The notes under the pieces are model-generated. The model saw only the letters and a program-made list of their open reading frames with translations, made no database searches and was not told the origin of the DNA. Positions 61,036-64,000 of a stretch of 64,000 nucleotides of DNA are shown here, piece by piece. Source of the DNA: Egicoccus sp. AB-alg2 (lineage in GTDB: Bacteria > Actinomycetota > Nitriliruptoria > Nitriliruptorales > Nitriliruptoraceae); contig NZ_JBGUAX010000004.1 of the NCBI RefSeq assembly GCF_041821065.1, forward strand, positions 372,001 to 436,000, in the 5' to 3' direction. Position 1 is the stretch's first letter. Every line of letters begins with the position of its first letter. The position numbers were made by a program, and so were the translations under genes.

Positions 61036-63966
61036 GTGACCGACATCCTCGAGCGACCGGCCGGCATCGGCGAACCGGCACGAAAACTGGCTGTCGACCT
61101 CGGCCGCGCCATGGACGGCGAGGTCCGTTTCGACGCGTACACCCGGCACCTGTACGCCACCGATGCCAGCATGTACGCGATCGAGCCGCTCGGGGTGGCG
61201 TATCCGCGACACGCCGACGACGTCGCCGCCGCCGTGTCCATCGCGGCCACCCATGGGGTACCCGTCCTGCCGCGCGGTGCCGGCACGAGCCACTGCGGGC
61301 AGACCGTGGGCGCGGCCGTCGTGCTCGACTTCTCGCGGCACCTGCACGCCATCGAGGTCGACCCCGCCTCCGCGACGGCGCACGTCCAGCCGGGCGCGAT
61401 CCAGGACGAGCTCAACCGTGCCGCCGCCCCGTACGGGCTGTGGTTCGCCCCTGACACCTCCACCAGCAACCGGGCCACCCTCGGCGGCATGATCGGCAAC
61501 AACTCGTGCGGGTCGCGCTCGGCCCGCTACGGGATGACCATCGACCACGTGCGTGAGCTCGAGGTCGTGCTGGCCGACGCCAGCCGCGCCGTGCTCGGTC
61601 CCGCCTCACCGCAGCAGGTGGCCGCGCGCGGCCGCGGCCAGTCGCTGGAGGCGCGCCTGTACCGCGAGCTGCCGGAACTGGTCGAGCGCCATCGCCGGGC
61701 CATCACCGACCACATGCCCTCGTTCTGGCGGCGGGCCGGTGGCTACCGGCTGGACCGGCTCGTGGACGACGGCCTCGACCTCGCGAAGTTCGTCGTGGGA
61801 TCCGAGGGAACGCTGGTGACCGTCACCGGGGCGACCGTGGACCTCGTGCCGATTCCGAAGGCGGTCGTGCAGCTCGTCGGGCACTTCACCTCGACCCAGC
61901 GTGCCATCGACGCGACGATGGACGCCATGGACGCGGGCGCGGCCGGCATCGAGCTCGTGGACCGCTTCATCCTCGACCTCGCCCGCAGCTCGCCGGAGCA
62001 CGGACACCTCGTGACGCTGCTCGAGGGCGACCCCGACGCCCTGCTGGTCGTCGAGTTCTACGGCGACACCGCCGCGCAGGCCGCGGCGGCCGCCGACGCA
62101 CTCGAGCGGGCGTGGCGCGCGAAGGGGCACGGCTACGCGGTCCTGCGGGCCGACACCGCGAGGCAACAGCAGCAGGTCCGTGCGCTGCGCAAGGCCGGCC
62201 TCGGGCTGCTGATGGCCGCCGGCCAGGGCCGCGAGCGCTCGCTCGCGTTCGTGGAGGACACCGCCGTCGACCCGCGCCACCTCGCCGAGTACACGGAGCG
62301 GTTCGCGGCCATCCTGCAGGCCCACGGCCTGCGCGCGGGGTTCTACGGCCACGCGTCGGCCGGCTGCCTGCACGTGCGGCCGTTCATGGACCTGACCCGC
62401 CCGGGCGAGGTCGACAAGCTGCGCACCGTGGCCCGTGAGGTCGCCGAGCTGGTGTCCAGCTACGGCGGGGTCAACTCCAGCGAGCACGGCGACGGGTTGG
62501 TGCGCAGCGAGTTCAACCGCGAGCTCTTCGGCGACGAGCTCTACGAGGCGATGCGGCAGGTGAAGGGCCTGTTCGACCCCGACAACCGCATGAATCCGGG
62601 CAAGAAGGTCGACGCGCCGCCGATGACCGATTCGCTGCGGGAGCCGGCGCTGCCGGTACCCCGGCCGCTGCCGACGGCGTTCGACTTCGGCGGGGACACC
62701 GGCCTGTTCGAGTCCGCCAACCGCTGCATGCGCATCGGCGCCTGCCGCAAGTCGGCGTCCTCGGGCGGCGTGATGTGTCCCTCGTACATGGCGACGAGGG
62801 ACGAGGAGCACTCCACACGTGGGCGCGCCAATGCGCTGGTGAAGGCGCTGGCGTCGCCCGACCCGGCGGCCGAGCTCGCCGGCGACCGCCTCCACGAGGT
62901 GCTCGACCTGTGCCTGGAGTGCAAGGCCTGCAAGGCCGAGTGCCCGATGTCGGTGGACATGGCGACCTACAAGAGCGAGGCGTTGCACGCCCGCCATCAG
63001 CGGCACGGGATCCCGCTGCGCTCCCGCCTGTTCGCCGGCATCCGGCGACTCAACCGGCTGGGCGCGGCAACGGCGCCGGTGTCGAACCTGCCCGGCCGGC
63101 TGGCGCCGCTGCGGCGGGGGATGGAACGCGCGCTGGGGATCGACGCCCGTCGTCCGCTGCCGCGCTTCGAGCGCCGGAGCCTGCCACGCTGGTTCGCCGG
63201 CCGCCCGCGGCCGGCCACGCCTCCGACGCGGGGGCGGGTGGTCCTGCTCGCCGACAGCTTCACGAGCTACACCGAGCCGGAGGTGGGCCGCGCCGCGGTG
63301 GAGCTGCTCGAGGCGGCGGGCCACCAGGTCCGCCTGGAGTCCCGCGGCTGCTGCGGTCGCGCCGCGATCTCCAAGGGTCTGCTCGACCGCGCCCGGGCCG
63401 ACGCGAGACACCTGCAGGCCCGGCTGGTGGACGACGCCCGCGCCGGCGTCCCGATCGCCGGCTGCGAACCATCGTGCCTGCTCACCCTCCGTGAGGAGCA
63501 TCCGCAACTGCTGGGCACCGACGACGCCGGCGTGCGAGCCGTGGCGGAGCAGGCCTGCCTGGTCGAGGACCTGCTGGTGGCCGCGATCGACGACGGGGCC
63601 CTCGTCCTCGACCCCGATGCCGAGGTCGCCGGCCGTCGCATCCTGTTCCACGGACACTGTCACCAGAAGGCGGGCGCGGGGACGGCTTCCACCGTCGCGC
63701 TGCTGTCCCGGATCCCCGGCGCCCGGGTCCAGGAGGTGGACGCCGGGTGTTGTGGCATGGCGGGCTCGTTCGGCTTCGAGACCGAGCACTACGACCTGTC
63801 GATGCGCATCGGCGCCATGCGGTTGTTCCCCGCCGTCGAGGCCGAACCGGCCGACACGCTGATCGCGGCGACCGGCGTGTCGTGCCGACAGCAGATCGGC
63901 CACGGCACCGGTCGGCGCGGCCAGCACCCGATCACGCTCGTGCGCGCCGCGCTGCGCCGTCCGTGA
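61036..63966 (+). CDS. FAD-linked 2-hydroxyacid oxidase fused to Fe-S/CCG domains
   Basis: 976 aa. FAD_binding_4 domain (VPVLPRGAGTSHCGQTVG; WFAPDTSTSNRATLGGMIGN; NNSCGSRSARYGM), FAD-oxidase C domain (GFYGHASAGCLHVRPFMD; SSEHGDGLVRSEFNRELFG; DPDNRMNPGKKV), a ferredoxin module (CMRIGAC...CPSYMATRDEEHSTRGRAN; CLECKACKAECPMSVDM) and two CCG domains (SRGCCGRAAISKGL; DAGCCGMAGSFGFE). This is a one-polypeptide GlcD-GlcF-like or D-2-hydroxyglutarate/D-lactate dehydrogenase type enzyme. GTG with GGTGGAGG five or six bases upstream. Divergent from the aminotransferase, consistent with glycolate-to-glyoxylate-to-glycine flow, an inference. Confidence 0.93.
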   Translation: MTDILERPAGIGEPARKLAVDLGRAMDGEVRFDAYTRHLYATDASMYAIEPLGVAYPRHADDVAAAVSIAATHGVPVLPRGAGTSHCGQTVGAAVVLDFSRHLHAIEVDPASATAHVQPGAIQDELNRAAAPYGLWFAPDTSTSNRATLGGMIGNNSCGSRSARYGMTIDHVRELEVVLADASRAVLGPASPQQVAARGRGQSLEARLYRELPELVERHRRAITDHMPSFWRRAGGYRLDRLVDDGLDLAKFVVGSEGTLVTVTGATVDLVPIPKAVVQLVGHFTSTQRAIDATMDAMDAGAAGIELVDRFILDLARSSPEHGHLVTLLEGDPDALLVVEFYGDTAAQAAAAADALERAWRAKGHGYAVLRADTARQQQQVRALRKAGLGLLMAAGQGRERSLAFVEDTAVDPRHLAEYTERFAAILQAHGLRAGFYGHASAGCLHVRPFMDLTRPGEVDKLRTVAREVAELVSSYGGVNSSEHGDGLVRSEFNRELFGDELYEAMRQVKGLFDPDNRMNPGKKVDAPPMTDSLREPALPVPRPLPTAFDFGGDTGLFESANRCMRIGACRKSASSGGVMCPSYMATRDEEHSTRGRANALVKALASPDPAAELAGDRLHEVLDLCLECKACKAECPMSVDMATYKSEALHARHQRHGIPLRSRLFAGIRRLNRLGAATAPVSNLPGRLAPLRRGMERALGIDARRPLPRFERRSLPRWFAGRPRPATPPTRGRVVLLADSFTSYTEPEVGRAAVELLEAAGHQVRLESRGCCGRAAISKGLLDRARADARHLQARLVDDARAGVPIAGCEPSCLLTLREEHPQLLGTDDAGVRAVAEQACLVEDLLVAAIDDGALVLDPDAEVAGRRILFHGHCHQKAGAGTASTVALLSRIPGARVQEVDAGCCGMAGSFGFETEHYDLSMRIGAMRLFPAVEAEPADTLIAATGVSCRQQIGHGTGRRGQHPITLVRAALRRP

Positions 63967-64000
63967 TGGCGGCCGGTCGGGGCGGTCCCGGAGCGCCACG

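Overview
The window is a high-GC chromosomal segment of an actinobacterium. Evidence for this: a mycothiol-type maleylpyruvate isomerase domain, a DUF222/13E12 HNH protein, many GTG and TTG starts, TANNNT -10 boxes six or seven bases before start codons (leaderless genes), and an order of housekeeping genes that, as I recall it, matches the Mycobacterium tuberculosis interval from Rv3031 to Rv3009c (GH57 branching enzyme, methyltransferase, etfB-etfA, cysteine desulfurase, mnmA, ligA, gatC-gatA-gatB). A deep-branching class such as Nitriliruptoria is possible, but the sequence alone does not settle it. I see no rRNA or tRNA gene, CRISPR array, prophage or complete insertion sequence.

Layout. 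1-4.5 kb: CoxD/CoxE-type maturation ATPase and VWA protein (CoxD cut by the window edge), a mycothiol-dependent isomerase homologue, a lipoprotein SGNH hydrolase and a DUF1028 protein. 4.6-7.9 kb: a fused AccD-AccA carboxyltransferase with its FCD-type GntR regulator, divergent from an enoyl-CoA hydratase across a perfect inverted repeat. 7.9-10.8 kb: lutA-lutB-lutC for L-lactate oxidation, divergent from a methyltransferase/hexapeptide acyltransferase pair. 13-19 kb: DinB protein and methyltransferase, a copper-delivery trio for cytochrome oxidase (PCuAC, SCO, CtaG) and an ABC-2 exporter. 19-25.5 kb: GH57/methyltransferase pair divergent from etfBA, then an acyl-CoA-ligase-like protein.

25-36 kb: small accessory genes (VOC, DMT exporter with a CGNR-type regulator, GNAT, YdeI-like, YbaK) around the thiolation pair cysteine desulfurase-mnmA, then a PAQR membrane protein, RidA, an unusual YceH-SnoaL fusion and a coiled-coil membrane protein. 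36-51.8 kb: ligA, a secreted GH43-like protein, an orphan SdhA-type flavoprotein, the NAD salvage operon pncB-pncA-nrtR, a decayed receiver/Hpt/glycosyltransferase locus beside an intact GGDEF-EAL protein, and gatCAB. 51.8-56.5 kb: accessory and decaying region with GNAT, a uridine kinase remnant, HNH endonuclease, SDR, a VOC remnant and the DUF222 HNH protein. 56.6-64 kb: dxs, a 19-bp tandem repeat, an IclR regulator, a serine/alanine-glyoxylate-type aminotransferase, and a fused FAD/Fe-S 2-hydroxyacid oxidase.

The strongest new observation is regulatory. The divergent aminotransferase and FAD/Fe-S oxidase promoters each carry, directly downstream of the -10 box, two TTTCG-headed boxes exactly 21 bp apart. 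A 13/14 match to one of these boxes lies upstream of iclR. This suggests one IclR regulon controlling a 2-hydroxyacid to glyoxylate to glycine route. The second theme is gene decay by internal deletion at three places (receiver/GT2, uridine kinase, VOC) between conserved anchor genes.
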